31,974 bases of DNA, taken from positions 1 through 31,974 of the forward strand of contig CAZIIM010000023.1 of the NCBI GenBank assembly GCA_964539305.1. The letters are read 5' to 3'. Below the pieces are notes generated by a model that was not told the DNA's origin, searched no databases, and saw only the letters and a list, made by a program, of their open reading frames with translations. The DNA is from CAZNUM01 sp964539305. Its GTDB lineage: Bacteria; Fidelibacterota; Marinisomatia; Marinisomatales; TCS55. Below are positions 23,448-31,974 of this stretch, one piece after another. Position numbers and translations under genes: made by a program. The first letter of the stretch is position 1, and each line of letters opens with the position of its first letter.

Positions 23448-23879
23448 ATGGAAGCATTGAAAAATAAGCTCGGCGCTCTGCTGCCGGAAGATCTGGTCCT
23501 GATGGACGTGATCGAGGACCATTACCGCCCTGGCGTTAAGCTGGTGGTGGACGGGTCTAAACCGATTTCCATCCAGGCGACCACCGACGTGGCCCGGGCC
23601 GTCCGGGATTCGGGGATTCTGGATGGGATTTTTCCAGACGGCTATCAGTTGGAGGTGACATCACCGGGACTGGAAGCTCCCTTGACCCACCCTTTTCAGT
23701 ACAAAAAAAACATGGGCCGGAAAGTGGAACTGACGCTGAAGGATCAGGGGGCACCCCAGGTGGTAAAGATTCTGACAGTGGATGAAACTGGTTTTACGGG
23801 GAAGGATCAACGGGGGGTGGAAGGCCGGTATCCGTTTGAAGCGATAGAAACGGCAAAAATTGTGATTGAATTCAACTAA
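23448..23879 (+). CDS. rimP: Ribosome maturation factor RimP
   Basis: RimP assists assembly of the 30S subunit. The hallmark region is present as YQLEVTSPGLEAPLTHPFQY (about residues 63-82), followed by the small C-terminal SH3-like barrel (GRKVELTLKD, GRYPFEAIETAKIVIEF). It has 143 residues, slightly shorter than usual. ATG 23448 is chosen over the upstream GTG 23430 because AAGGA lies 9 bp before it and the GTG falls in the hairpin's T-run. It is the first gene of the rimP-nusA-infB operon order seen in most bacteria. Confidence 0.93.
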   Translation: MEALKNKLGALLPEDLVLMDVIEDHYRPGVKLVVDGSKPISIQATTDVARAVRDSGILDGIFPDGYQLEVTSPGLEAPLTHPFQYKKNMGRKVELTLKDQGAPQVVKILTVDETGFTGKDQRGVEGRYPFEAIETAKIVIEFN

Positions 23880-23896
23880 TTCTGTGTGGAGGCATT

Positions 23897-25210
23897 TTGA
23901 TTAACCGGGAATTAATCGAAGTTTTTTCTGAGATTGCTCGCGATAAGAATGTGGAGCGGTCGGAGCTGGGATCCATCCTGGAACAGCTCTTTTTACACCT
24001 GATTGAACGGGAACGGGGCGATGCCAGCAACTGCAGCGTCATTGTGAATCTGGATAAGGGGGAAATCGAGATTTATGCGGAACGGACCATCGTGGAAGAG
24101 GTGGAGGATCCTGTCACCGAAATTACGCTGGAGGAAGTCCTGAAAAAGGATCCGAATCTGACGGACCTGGAAATCGGGGATACGTATGTGGAAGTGGTGG
24201 ACCCCACCATTTTCGGGCGCCGGCTGATTCACACGGCCAAGCAATTCTTTGCCCAGCGGATCCAGGATATTGAGAAAAAATATATTTATGAAGATTACTC
24301 CCAACGGGTAGGAGAAATTATTATTGGGACGGTGCATCAAGTTCAACGGGATAACGTCTTTGTGAATATTGAACACGCCGAATTGCGGATGCCCCGGAAA
24401 GAGCAGATCTTTTCCGAGCACTACCGCCGGGGGGATTCTATCCGGGCTATCATTAAGTCGGTGGAAGTGTCTTCCCGGGGACCGGACATCATCATTTCCC
24501 GCAGCGACAACCATTTTCTTTACAAACTGTTTGAAATGGAAGTGCCGGAGATTGAAGACGGCGTCATTGAAATCATGGCGATTGCCCGCCATCCTGGTGA
24601 ACGGGCCAAGATTATTGTAAAATCCCACGACCGTCGGATTGATCCGGTGGGGGCCTGCGTAGGCATGCGGGGCAGCCGCATCCAGGCCATTGTGCGGGAA
24701 TTGAATAATGAAAAAATTGACATCATCAATTACAGTGAACAATCGGAAATCCTGATTTCCAGAGCCCTGTCACCGGCGAAACCGCTGAATCTCTACATCG
24801 ACGACGACCAGAAATACTGTGTAGCGATCTTTAATGATGATGAATTGGATTCTGCCATCGGACGGGGCGGTGTGAACATTAATCTGGCTTCCCGGGTTAC
24901 GGGGTACCGGATTGACGCCTTTGGGAAGAATGAATATGAACAGAAACAAATGGAACAGAATACCCTTCTTTCCGATGTTCCCAATTTCCCGGCCCGGGCG
25001 GTGAAACCGCTTTCGGAAGCCGGGGTGAAGAATATTTCCGACCTGTTGAAAGCCGATGAAGAAACCTTGTTGGCCATCAAGGGTATCTCCGAACTGACGC
25101 TGGAGAAGATTTACGATTCGGTCCAGGCGTTTGTGGAGGCCAACGAAAAAGAGAATCAGACCGAGTCTGTTTCGGAAGAAGAGAAATCGATTGAAGAACT
25201 TGCAGAATAA
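23897..25210 (+). CDS. nusA: Transcription termination/antitermination factor NusA
   Basis: NusA binds RNA polymerase and nascent RNA and modulates pausing, hairpin termination and antitermination. Domains in order: N-terminal RNAP-binding helices (about 1-125), an S1 domain (about 130-200, VGEIIIGTVHQVQRDNVFVNI), tandem KH domains (GACVGMRGSRIQAIVREL and AIGRGGVNINLASRVTG), and a C-terminal helix-hairpin-helix unit (LLKADEETLLAIKGISELTLEKI) plus an acidic tail. 437 residues. It starts with TTG at 23897, 5 bp after a strong GGAGG. Because NusA affects hairpin termination, the hairpin upstream of the operon is of interest. Confidence 0.97.
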   Translation: MINRELIEVFSEIARDKNVERSELGSILEQLFLHLIERERGDASNCSVIVNLDKGEIEIYAERTIVEEVEDPVTEITLEEVLKKDPNLTDLEIGDTYVEVVDPTIFGRRLIHTAKQFFAQRIQDIEKKYIYEDYSQRVGEIIIGTVHQVQRDNVFVNIEHAELRMPRKEQIFSEHYRRGDSIRAIIKSVEVSSRGPDIIISRSDNHFLYKLFEMEVPEIEDGVIEIMAIARHPGERAKIIVKSHDRRIDPVGACVGMRGSRIQAIVRELNNEKIDIINYSEQSEILISRALSPAKPLNLYIDDDQKYCVAIFNDDELDSAIGRGGVNINLASRVTGYRIDAFGKNEYEQKQMEQNTLLSDVPNFPARAVKPLSEAGVKNISDLLKADEETLLAIKGISELTLEKIYDSVQAFVEANEKENQTESVSEEEKSIEELAE

Positions 25211-25225
25211 CGTGGTGACCTACCC

Positions 25226-27852
25226 ATGGCGAAGCGCGCAATGAGAATATTTCAAATTGCCAAGGAACTGAATATTTCCCATACGGAAATTGTGTCTTTC
25301 CTGAAAGGGAAAGGGGTGGCTGTCGCCAGTCATATGTCACCGGTGAATGAAGAAGCGTACCAACTGATCCTGACGGAATTTGCCAAAGATAAGGAATCGG
25401 TTGAACGCTACCGGAAAGAACAGGTTCGTCGTGAGATTCACGACACGCGCCTGAAGCAGCAGCAGCTGGGAAAGAAAAAACTGAAATTACTGTCGCTGGA
25501 AGAACAGCGCCGGCTGGAAGAGGAAGAGAAGAAGCGGGCGGAGGAAGAGGAGAAGCGGAAGGCAGAGGAAGCCCGTTTGAAGGCGGAAGAGGAGAAGGCC
25601 CGGGAGGAAGCGGCCCGAAAAGCGGCTGCTGAAGCGGCAACCAAGGAACCAGCCGAGGCGGAAAAACCGAAAAAACCGGAACCGAAGCCGGAACCGGTGG
25701 AAGAGAAGAAACCGAAGAAAAAATTACGGCGGATTGATTTAATCGCCATCGAAGCCCAGGTTGGGCAGGGAACCCGTCGCCGCCGCGAAAAACCGAAGAA
25801 AGTGGATGTGGCGGCCCAGAAGTCGGCCAAGGAAACGGTGCGCCAGATTACAGCCCGCCTGGACGTGAAAGCGAAGAAAAAAGTTTATAAAAAGGACAAG
25901 ACCGAACAGAAGGAAGAGACGGAAGGTGCCACCCAGACCATTAAAATCGCCGAATTCTCCAGCGTAGATGAACTGGCAAAACTGTTTGGTGTCAAACCCA
26001 GTGAAATTATTCAAAAGTGCATTGGTCTGGGGGTGTTGGCCACCATAAACCAGCGCCTGGACTGGGATATTATTGAATTGCTGGCGGAAGAATACAATTA
26101 TAAGGCTGAAAAGCTGGAAAACGTGGGCGAAGACCTCTTTTCGCTGGATGAAACGGAAGAAGATCTGGCTAATGCGGAGCCGCGCGCCCCGGTGGTAACG
26201 GTCATGGGTCATGTGGACCACGGAAAAACATCGCTCCTGGATTATATCCGCAAAACCAATGTGGTGGGCGGCGAATCGGGAGGTATCACCCAGCACATTG
26301 GTGCCTACAAGGTGCAGCTTCCCACCGGGCAGTACATCACTTTCCTGGATACACCGGGACACGAAGCCTTCACCGCCATGCGGGCCCGGGGGGCCAAGGT
26401 GACCGACATGGTCATCCTGGTGGTGGCGGCCAATGACGGTGTCATGCCCCAGACGATTGAAGCCATTAACCACGCCAAGGCGGCCAATGTACCCTTGATC
26501 GTGGCCATCAATAAAATTGATTTACCGGATATAGATCTGGACCGGGTGAAACGGGAATTGTCAGAACACGGTGTCCTGGTGGAGGACTGGGGCGGCAAGG
26601 TGCAGGCGGTTCCCATTTCAGCCAAGACGGGTGAAGGGGTGGATGATTTACTGGCCTCCATGCTGATTGAAGCCGAAATGCTGGAATTGAAGGCCAATCG
26701 GAATACGGCGGCCCGGGGTACCATTATTGATTCACGTCTGGACAAGGGGCACGGACCCATTGCAACGGTACTGATCCAGAAAGGGGTCCTGAAAGTTGGA
26801 GATCCCTTTATCTGCAACAATATTGCCGGCAAGGTCCGGGCCATGTTGAATGAACGGGGTCAGCGGATCAAGGAAGCGGGTCCCTCGGATGCGGTCCAGG
26901 TGCTGGGTTTTGACCGGGTCCCCCAGTCGGCCGATATTTTTGCCGTAGTCAAAGATGAACACGAATTAAAACGGATTGCCAACGAACGGCAGCGGATTAA
27001 ACGGGAAATCGAACGGAAGAAGGTGAAAACCCAATCCCTGGATACCATGTCTGCCATGATCAAGGNNNNNNNNNNNNNNNNNNNNNNNNNNNNNNNNNNN
27101 NNNNNNNNNNNNNNNNNNNNNNNNNNNNNNNNNNNNNNNNNNNNNNNNNNNNNNNNNNNNNNNNNGAACGGAAGAAGGTGAAAACCCAATCCCTGGATAC
27201 CATGTCTGCCATGATCAAGGAAGGGGCCATCAAGAAGCTCACTATCATTATTAAGGGTGATGTGGACGGTTCCATCGAAGCCCTGTCGGAAGCGCTGGAA
27301 AAACTGAGTACCGATGAAGTGGGGGTCCAGGTCATCCACAAGGCAGTGGGAATGATTTCGGAATCGGACGTCCTGCTGGCCGCCGCCTCGAATGCGGTCA
27401 TAATAGGTTTCAACGTGCAGGTGTCTTCCAATGCCCGTCTCCAGGCCAAGCAGGAAGGGGTGGAAATCCGCTCCTATTCCGTCATTTACAACGCCATGGA
27501 AGACGTGAAACTGGCCATGGAAGGGCTCCTGGAACCGGAACTGGTGGAAAAACAACTGGGGAAAGCGATAGTTCAGGCCTCCTTCAAGATTCCCAAGCTG
27601 GGGTTGATTGCCGGTTCACGGGTAACGGAAGGATCCATCGTTCGTGGTGCCAAGGCCCGGGTCATCCGGGAGGAAGAAGAAATCGGTGCCGGCGAAATCA
27701 CCTCCCTGAAACGGTTTAAGGACGATGCCAAGGAAGTAAAAGAAGGTCTGGAATGCGGTATCGGTATCGACAGCGTCAAGGACTTTAAAGAAGGCGACAT
27801 TATCGTTTGTTTTGAAATTCAATCGGTAAAGCGAACACTTGAATCAAATTGA
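25226..27852 (+). CDS. infB: Translation initiation factor IF-2 (interrupted by an assembly gap)
   Basis: IF-2 brings initiator fMet-tRNA to the 30S subunit and promotes subunit joining. In order: an N-terminal IF2_N motif (MRIFQIAKELNISHTEIVSF), a long charged Lys/Glu/Ala linker (about 80-165), a second IF2_N (about 235-290), the GTPase domain with GHVDHGKTS (about 330-338), DTPGHEAF, NKID and SAKTGEGVDDL, then domains II to IV. The frame breaks at 100 N (27066-27165). The 55 bp on either side are identical, and collapsing N plus one copy yields an unbroken frame of 823 residues. The second half (from 27178) carries on to TGA 27850-27852, which overlaps the rbfA start. Confidence 0.96.
27011..27220. 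repeat. 55-bp direct repeat flanking the second N gap
   Basis: Positions 27011-27065 and 27166-27220 are identical over 55 bp, beginning GAACGGAAGAAGGTGAAAAC and ending CCATGATCAAGG. They enclose exactly 100 N, the same geometry as the gap in dnaX. Merging restores infB. Confidence 0.95.
27066..27165. other. Assembly gap of 100 N inside infB
   Basis: A run of exactly 100 unknown bases between two identical 55-bp flanks. No sequence is likely to be missing, since the collapsed frame is complete and of normal IF-2 content. Confidence 0.97.
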
Positions 27853-28226
27853 AGTCATACCGACCTTATAAACGGACGGACCGGGTTGCGAACGAAATAC
27901 TGCATATCCTCGGATCGATCCAGATTGAATCCATTGATTTATCCCCCCTGGGGTTTGTCACCTTTACCCAGGTTGACGTAACGACGGACCTGCGGAGTGC
28001 CAAGGTTTATTTCAGTGTGGTGGATCCCAAAGAGGATCGGAAGACGCTGGAGCGGGAAATGAATCACCTGGCAAAGAAATTCCGGAAATATCTGGGGCAG
28101 GAATTACGAACCAAGTTTATCCCCGAATTAAAATTTTTTTTCGACGACACTTACGAATACACCCAGAAGCTGGACGTTCTTTTCCAGGAAATTTCAGGAT
28201 CCGGGGAGGCAACCGAGGATTCCTGA
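27849..28226 (+). CDS. rbfA: Ribosome-binding factor A
   Basis: RbfA is a KH-like 30S maturation factor. The family features are seen as RTDRVANEILHILGSI, VTFTQVDVTTDLRSAKVYFSV and the C-terminal strand-helix LRTKFIPELKFFFDDTYEY. 125 residues, normal length. The start codon is TTG at 27849, overlapping the infB stop in TTGA, so its translation must be coupled to infB. The C-terminus has a short acidic tail. Confidence 0.93.
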   Translation: MKSYRPYKRTDRVANEILHILGSIQIESIDLSPLGFVTFTQVDVTTDLRSAKVYFSVVDPKEDRKTLEREMNHLAKKFRKYLGQELRTKFIPELKFFFDDTYEYTQKLDVLFQEISGSGEATEDS

Positions 28227-28257
28227 AGCGTTTCCAGACTGAATTCAGCACGAGCCC

Positions 28258-28911
28258 ATGATATTGAACCTATATAAACCGGCGGGATGGACCTCCTTTG
28301 ATGTGGTCCGGAAGATTCGATCCATTACAGGGGAGAAAAAGGTGGGTCACGGCGGTACACTGGACCCCTTTGCGGAGGGGGTGCTGGTGGTGGCCACGGG
28401 CTCCGACACCAAGCGTCTGACTGACATTACCCAAACCACCAAGTCCTACCAGGCCACCCTCTTGCTGGGTATAGCCACCGATACCCTGGATCTGGAAGGA
28501 ACGGTGACGGAGCGGAAACCGGTCCCGGAGCTGACTCCGGACCAGGCAAAAACCGTGCTGGCCTCCTTTGAAGGTCCCCAGACCCAGGTGCCGCCCATGT
28601 TTTCAGCCAAAAAGGTGAACGGTGTTCCCCTGTACAAGCTGGCCCGGAAGCAGCAGGTGGTGGAGCGGGACCCGTGCAACATTACCATTCACACCATCGA
28701 ATTTCTGGGATTGGAACTCCCCCGGCTCACCTTTTCAGTGGTCTGTTCCAAAGGGACATACATCCGGGTGCTGGGAGCGGATATCGCCCGGAAGCTGGGT
28801 ACGGTAGGTCATTTGGTGGCCCTGCGGCGTCTGGCCGTGGGGGAATACAAAATTGAAGATTCCATTTCCATCGAAGCATTTCAGGACACATGGATATCTA
28901 CCGCCGCTTAG
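28258..28911 (+). CDS. truB: tRNA pseudouridine(55) synthase TruB
   Basis: TruB makes pseudouridine-55 in the T-loop of tRNAs. The catalytic region GHGGTLDPFAEGVL holds the nucleophile Asp at residue 36, and KSYQATLLLGIATDTLDLEG, PPMFSAKKVNGVPLYKLAR and CSKGTYIRVLGADIARKLG follow. At 217 residues it is shorter than the Escherichia coli enzyme (314), and the C-terminal PUA-type domain is absent or nearly so. It overlaps ribF by 22 bp. Confidence 0.95.
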   Translation: MILNLYKPAGWTSFDVVRKIRSITGEKKVGHGGTLDPFAEGVLVVATGSDTKRLTDITQTTKSYQATLLLGIATDTLDLEGTVTERKPVPELTPDQAKTVLASFEGPQTQVPPMFSAKKVNGVPLYKLARKQQVVERDPCNITIHTIEFLGLELPRLTFSVVCSKGTYIRVLGADIARKLGTVGHLVALRRLAVGEYKIEDSISIEAFQDTWISTAA

Positions 28912-29825
28912 ACGAGATTCCCAATCTGAAGGATAGTGTAGTCACCATGGGGACGTTTGACGGACTCCACCGGGGCCACCAGGAAATTGTGAAAAAAGTG
29001 ATTACAGTGGCCCATTCCCTGAAGACCAGAGCGGTCCTGATTACGTTTGATCCCCACCCACGGCACGTGCTGGACCGGGGCGAAAAACTGCCCCTGCTCA
29101 TGACGATCGAGAAAAAACTGGAATTCTTGGAATCCTTCGGTCTGGATGTGGTGATCGTCATTCCGTTTACGGAAGAATTCTCCCGTATTCCGGCCGAATC
29201 CTTCCTGAATGACATTGTGGTGGCCAAACTCCATCCCCGCCATCTGATCGTGGGTTACGATCACCATTTCGGTCATAACCGGGAAGGCTCACCCGAATTT
29301 CTGAAAAACTACGCCCGGAACCACACATTTACGGTGGAGGTGGTGGAGCCGTTTCACGATGAGAATGTGGTTATTTCCAGCACCCGGATCCGGGAGTTAA
29401 TCAGGTCCGGTTTCGTCCGGCGGGCTTCCTTTGAACTGGGCTGGGTGTACGGCTTTAAGGCCAGAGTAGTGGCAGGGGCCGGGCGGGGCATGAGTCTCTC
29501 TTTCCCCACGGCCAACTTCATTCCCGTGTACGCCAACCAGCTCATTCCCTCCAGCGGCGTCTATCTGACCCGGGGAAGGATTAATGGGAATAATCTCTAT
29601 GGTATGTGTAATTTGGGGATTCGTCCAACCTTTGGTGAGAAGGATTTTGTAATGGAAGTGCATTTTTTTGATGGCGATCTTCATGATCTCCACGGCACCG
29701 TAATTACGGTGGAATTCCTGGAACGGATCCGGGATGAACAGAAATTTCCCTCAAAGGAAGCATTAATCGAACAGTTGAGGCAGGATCGTGCGACCTGTCT
29801 GGAATTATTAAAGAAGTACAATTAG
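28890..29825 (+). CDS. ribF: Bifunctional riboflavin kinase / FAD synthetase
   Basis: RibF phosphorylates riboflavin to FMN and adenylates FMN to FAD. The N-terminal nucleotidyltransferase domain begins with TMGTFDGLHRGHQEI (about 19-33) and contains HLIVGYDHHFGHNREG and VVISSTRIRELIRSG. The C-terminal kinase domain begins near residue 190 with GRGMSLSFPTANF and has the conserved GVYLTRGRINGN and CNLGIRPTF. 311 residues, typical. The start is within the end of truB. A strong rpsO ribosome-binding site follows its stop. Confidence 0.96.
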   Translation: MDIYRRLDEIPNLKDSVVTMGTFDGLHRGHQEIVKKVITVAHSLKTRAVLITFDPHPRHVLDRGEKLPLLMTIEKKLEFLESFGLDVVIVIPFTEEFSRIPAESFLNDIVVAKLHPRHLIVGYDHHFGHNREGSPEFLKNYARNHTFTVEVVEPFHDENVVISSTRIRELIRSGFVRRASFELGWVYGFKARVVAGAGRGMSLSFPTANFIPVYANQLIPSSGVYLTRGRINGNNLYGMCNLGIRPTFGEKDFVMEVHFFDGDLHDLHGTVITVEFLERIRDEQKFPSKEALIEQLRQDRATCLELLKKYN

Positions 29826-29833
29826 GAGGCTTT

Positions 29834-30106
29834 ATGTCACTGAGCAAGGAAAAAACTCAGGAAATCATTAAGGAATTTGGCAAGACTGAACAGGATTCCG
29901 GTTCTACAGAAGTTCAGATTGCTCTCTTAACGCATCGGATTCGCGAATTGACCGAGCACGTGAAGCGGAACAAAAAGGACCGTCATTCCCGTCGGGGGCT
30001 GGTCATGCTGGTGGCTCAGCGGAAAAAACTGCTGAAATACCTGCGCAAGACAAATCCCGATGGCTATTTAGCGGTAACCGAAAAATTGGCAATACGCCGA
30101 TCTTAA
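29834..30106 (+). CDS. rpsO: 30S ribosomal protein S15
   Basis: S15 is a primary 16S rRNA-binding protein of the platform. The 90-residue protein (EFGKTEQDSGSTEVQIALLT, RHSRRGLVMLVAQRKKLLKY) is normal in length and content. TTAGGAGG lies a few bases before the ATG, the strongest Shine-Dalgarno site in the operon, fitting a highly expressed ribosomal gene. In other bacteria S15 represses its own mRNA through a leader structure; no such structure could be shown in the 8-bp gap after ribF. Confidence 0.98.
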   Translation: MSLSKEKTQEIIKEFGKTEQDSGSTEVQIALLTHRIRELTEHVKRNKKDRHSRRGLVMLVAQRKKLLKYLRKTNPDGYLAVTEKLAIRRS

Positions 30107-30127
30107 TAACTACGATAGAAGGAAAAC

Positions 30128-31974
30128 ATGGTAAAACACGAAATTGAAATTGGAGGTCGCACCTTATCGATCATGACCGGGAAGGTGGCCAAGCAGGCTG
30201 CCGGAGCCGTGATGGTGACCTACGGAGAAACCTCCATTCTGGCGGCGGTGAATGCTGCCAAGGAATTGCGGGAGGATATTGATTTTTTCCCCCTGCAGGT
30301 AGAATACCGGGAACGGCACTACGCCGGTGGTAAAATACCCGGTGGATTTTTCAAGCGGGAGGGACGTCCCGCCGAATCGGAAATTTTAACCAGCCGTCTC
30401 ACGGACCGTCCCATTCGGCCTTTATTCCCCAAAAGTTTCAAGTATGAAACACAGGTGATCGTCACGGCCCTCTCCAGCGACGGGGAAAACCTGGCGGACA
30501 CATTGGCCGGCATCGGCGCTTCCTGCGCCCTGATGATCTCCGACATCCCCTGGAACGGTCCCATCGCCACCGTGCGGGTAGGACAGCTGGAGGGGAAATA
30601 CGTGATCAACCCCACCCGGACCCAGATTGAGTCCTCCGCCATGGAACTGGTGGTCTCGGGAAATGAGCAGACCATTGTCATGGTGGAAGGGGAAGCAGAC
30701 AACATTTCGGAGGAGACGCTGGTGGAAGGGCTGAAATTTGCCCATGAATACATTCGCCAGATCATTGACCTCCAGAAAAAGGTGATTGCGGACTGTACGG
30801 TTGTGAAGCGCCCCATTCCGGAAGAGGACACCAATCCCGACCTGGAAAAGGCGGTGGCGGACCTGGCATCCAAGGAAATCCAGCGGGTGATTCAGATCGC
30901 CGACAAGATGGAACGGGAAAGAGCCATTGAGGCTCTCCATGAACAGGCTCAGGAAAAGCTGGCGGAACAATTCCCCGAATCGGAAAAATTGATCAAGTCC
31001 CTGGTGGGTGATCAACTGAAATCCGCTTTCCGGGAGCAGATCCTGGCCAAGGGCGTTCGCAGCGACGGGCGGAAGACCCATGAAATCCGTCCCATTACGA
31101 TTGACGTGAATTTCCTGCCCCGGACCCACGGATCGGCCCTGTTCACCCGGGGGGAAACCCAGGCGCTGGCGGTGCTGACGCTGGGAACCCGCAGTGACGA
31201 ACAGATTATTGACCGGATGGACGAGGATTACAAGAAGCGCTTCATGCTGCACTACAATTTCCCGCCCTACTGCGTCGGTGAAACCGGCCGGATCGGCTTT
31301 ACCAGCCGCCGGGAAATCGGTCACGGCAACCTGGCGGAACGGTCCCTGAAACCGGTGCTGCCCTCGTACGACGATTTTCCCTACACGATTCGGATCGTAT
31401 CGGAAATTCTGGAATCGAACGGTTCTTCTTCCATGGCCACCGTCTGTGGTGGTTCCCTGGCGTTGATGAACGCCGGTGCCCCCACCAAGGGACACGTGGC
31501 CGGCATTGCCATGGGACTGGTAACGGACGGTGATCGTTACGCCATCCTGAGCGACATCCTGGGGGCGGAAGATCACCTGGGGGACATGGATTTCAAGGTG
31601 GCCGGTACCCGGGAAGGGATCACGGCCATTCAGCTGGACCTGAAAATCGAAGGTCTTTCCTTTGAACTGCTGTCGGAAGCGCTGGAACAGGCGAAAGCGG
31701 GCCGGAACCATATTCTGGACCTGATGTACGACGCTATTCCTGAACCGATGGAGATTTCACCCTTCGCACCGAAGATCCTGAGCCTCCAGATCAATCCGGA
31801 GAAAATCGGTGGTCTCATCGGTCCCGGTGGAAAGACGATCAAGAAGATTATTGCTGATACGGAATGTCAGATTGACGTGGATGACACGGGTGTGGTAACC
31901 GTATCCAGTCCGGACCTGCAGAAATGCAACGACGCCCTGGAACTGATCCGGGCGATTACGCTGGAACCGGAAGT
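30128..31974 (+). CDS. pnp: Polyribonucleotide nucleotidyltransferase (PNPase), 3' end beyond window
   Basis: PNPase degrades RNA 3' to 5' by phosphorolysis and is part of RNA degradosomes. 615 codons are present. The first RNase PH domain holds FFPLQVEYRERHYAGGKIPG and TSRLTDRPIRPLFP. An alpha-helical linker follows, then the second RNase PH domain with RSDGRKTHEIRPI, LFTRGETQALAVLTLG, SSSMATVCGGSLALMNAG and the catalytic GAEDHLGDMDFKVAGT. The KH domain (INPEKIGGLIGPGGKTIKKI, about residue 556) is cut short by the end of the window, so the S1 domain is not seen. GAAGGA precedes ATG 30128. The 21-bp gap after rpsO has no room for the RNase III hairpin known in the E. coli pnp leader. Confidence 0.97.
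   Translation, partial: MVKHEIEIGGRTLSIMTGKVAKQAAGAVMVTYGETSILAAVNAAKELREDIDFFPLQVEYRERHYAGGKIPGGFFKREGRPAESEILTSRLTDRPIRPLFPKSFKYETQVIVTALSSDGENLADTLAGIGASCALMISDIPWNGPIATVRVGQLEGKYVINPTRTQIESSAMELVVSGNEQTIVMVEGEADNISEETLVEGLKFAHEYIRQIIDLQKKVIADCTVVKRPIPEEDTNPDLEKAVADLASKEIQRVIQIADKMERERAIEALHEQAQEKLAEQFPESEKLIKSLVGDQLKSAFREQILAKGVRSDGRKTHEIRPITIDVNFLPRTHGSALFTRGETQALAVLTLGTRSDEQIIDRMDEDYKKRFMLHYNFPPYCVGETGRIGFTSRREIGHGNLAERSLKPVLPSYDDFPYTIRIVSEILESNGSSSMATVCGGSLALMNAGAPTKGHVAGIAMGLVTDGDRYAILSDILGAEDHLGDMDFKVAGTREGITAIQLDLKIEGLSFELLSEALEQAKAGRNHILDLMYDAIPEPMEISPFAPKILSLQINPEKIGGLIGPGGKTIKKIIADTECQIDVDDTGVVTVSSPDLQKCNDALELIRAITLEPE

Noticed and set aside
25500..25720. Repetitive GAA/GCG-rich stretch as a tandem repeat element
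   Set aside because: It is the Lys/Glu/Ala-rich linker of IF-2, which is normally low complexity.

Overview
This is a housekeeping stretch of a bacterial chromosome, taken from a draft assembly. Two runs of exactly 100 N are each flanked by the same 55 bp on both sides, which is a scaffolding artefact. Membrane and envelope genes (pgpA, signal peptidase I, a YfgM-like TPR anchor, small exported proteins) and the mixed use of Shine-Dalgarno sites and ATG/GTG/TTG starts fit a diderm, possibly FCB-group (for example Marinimicrobia-like) organism. That placement is an inference from general flavour; the sequence alone does not prove it. I see no mobile element, phage, CRISPR array or classical defence gene.

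Layout. (1) 1-10073, plus strand: tRNA-Ala(CGC), a large-type SRP RNA, then a tightly packed run dnaX-ybaB-recR-pgsA-pgpA-cinA-thpR-recA-recX, followed by a degenerate PurL-like protein and a FAH-family hydrolase. Most neighbours overlap by a few bases, so this looks like one or two long transcripts for replication, recombination and phospholipid synthesis. The order SRP RNA-dnaX-ybaB-recR is the same as in Bacillus subtilis. (2) 10074-12455, minus strand: an AGCS sodium:amino-acid symporter and an inositol-monophosphatase-family enzyme, cotranscribed. (3) 12571-19143, plus strand: comEC, an RNase HII-YraN fusion, signal peptidase I, then four small exported or coiled-coil proteins of unknown function, closed by a clear intrinsic terminator. 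(4) 19144-19681: an AT-rich intergenic region with two inverted-repeat structures and a tRNA-Leu(CAA) on the minus strand. (5) 19682-23361: long-chain acyl-CoA synthetase, glycerol-3-phosphate dehydrogenase (gpsA), tRNA-Arg(CCT), and a membrane-anchored TPR protein. (6) 23402 to the end: a terminator-like hairpin immediately followed by the classic rimP-nusA-infB-rbfA-truB-ribF-rpsO-pnp operon; pnp runs off the window.

The parts that deserve a second look are the PurL-like pseudo-enzyme between recX and the FAH gene, the RNase HII-YraN fusion, the hairpin in front of rimP-nusA that leaves no room for a separate promoter, the large SRP RNA serving as the dnaX leader, the structured intergenic region near 19.2-19.4 kb, a possible upstream ORF coupling to comEC, and the collapsible assembly gaps in dnaX and infB.
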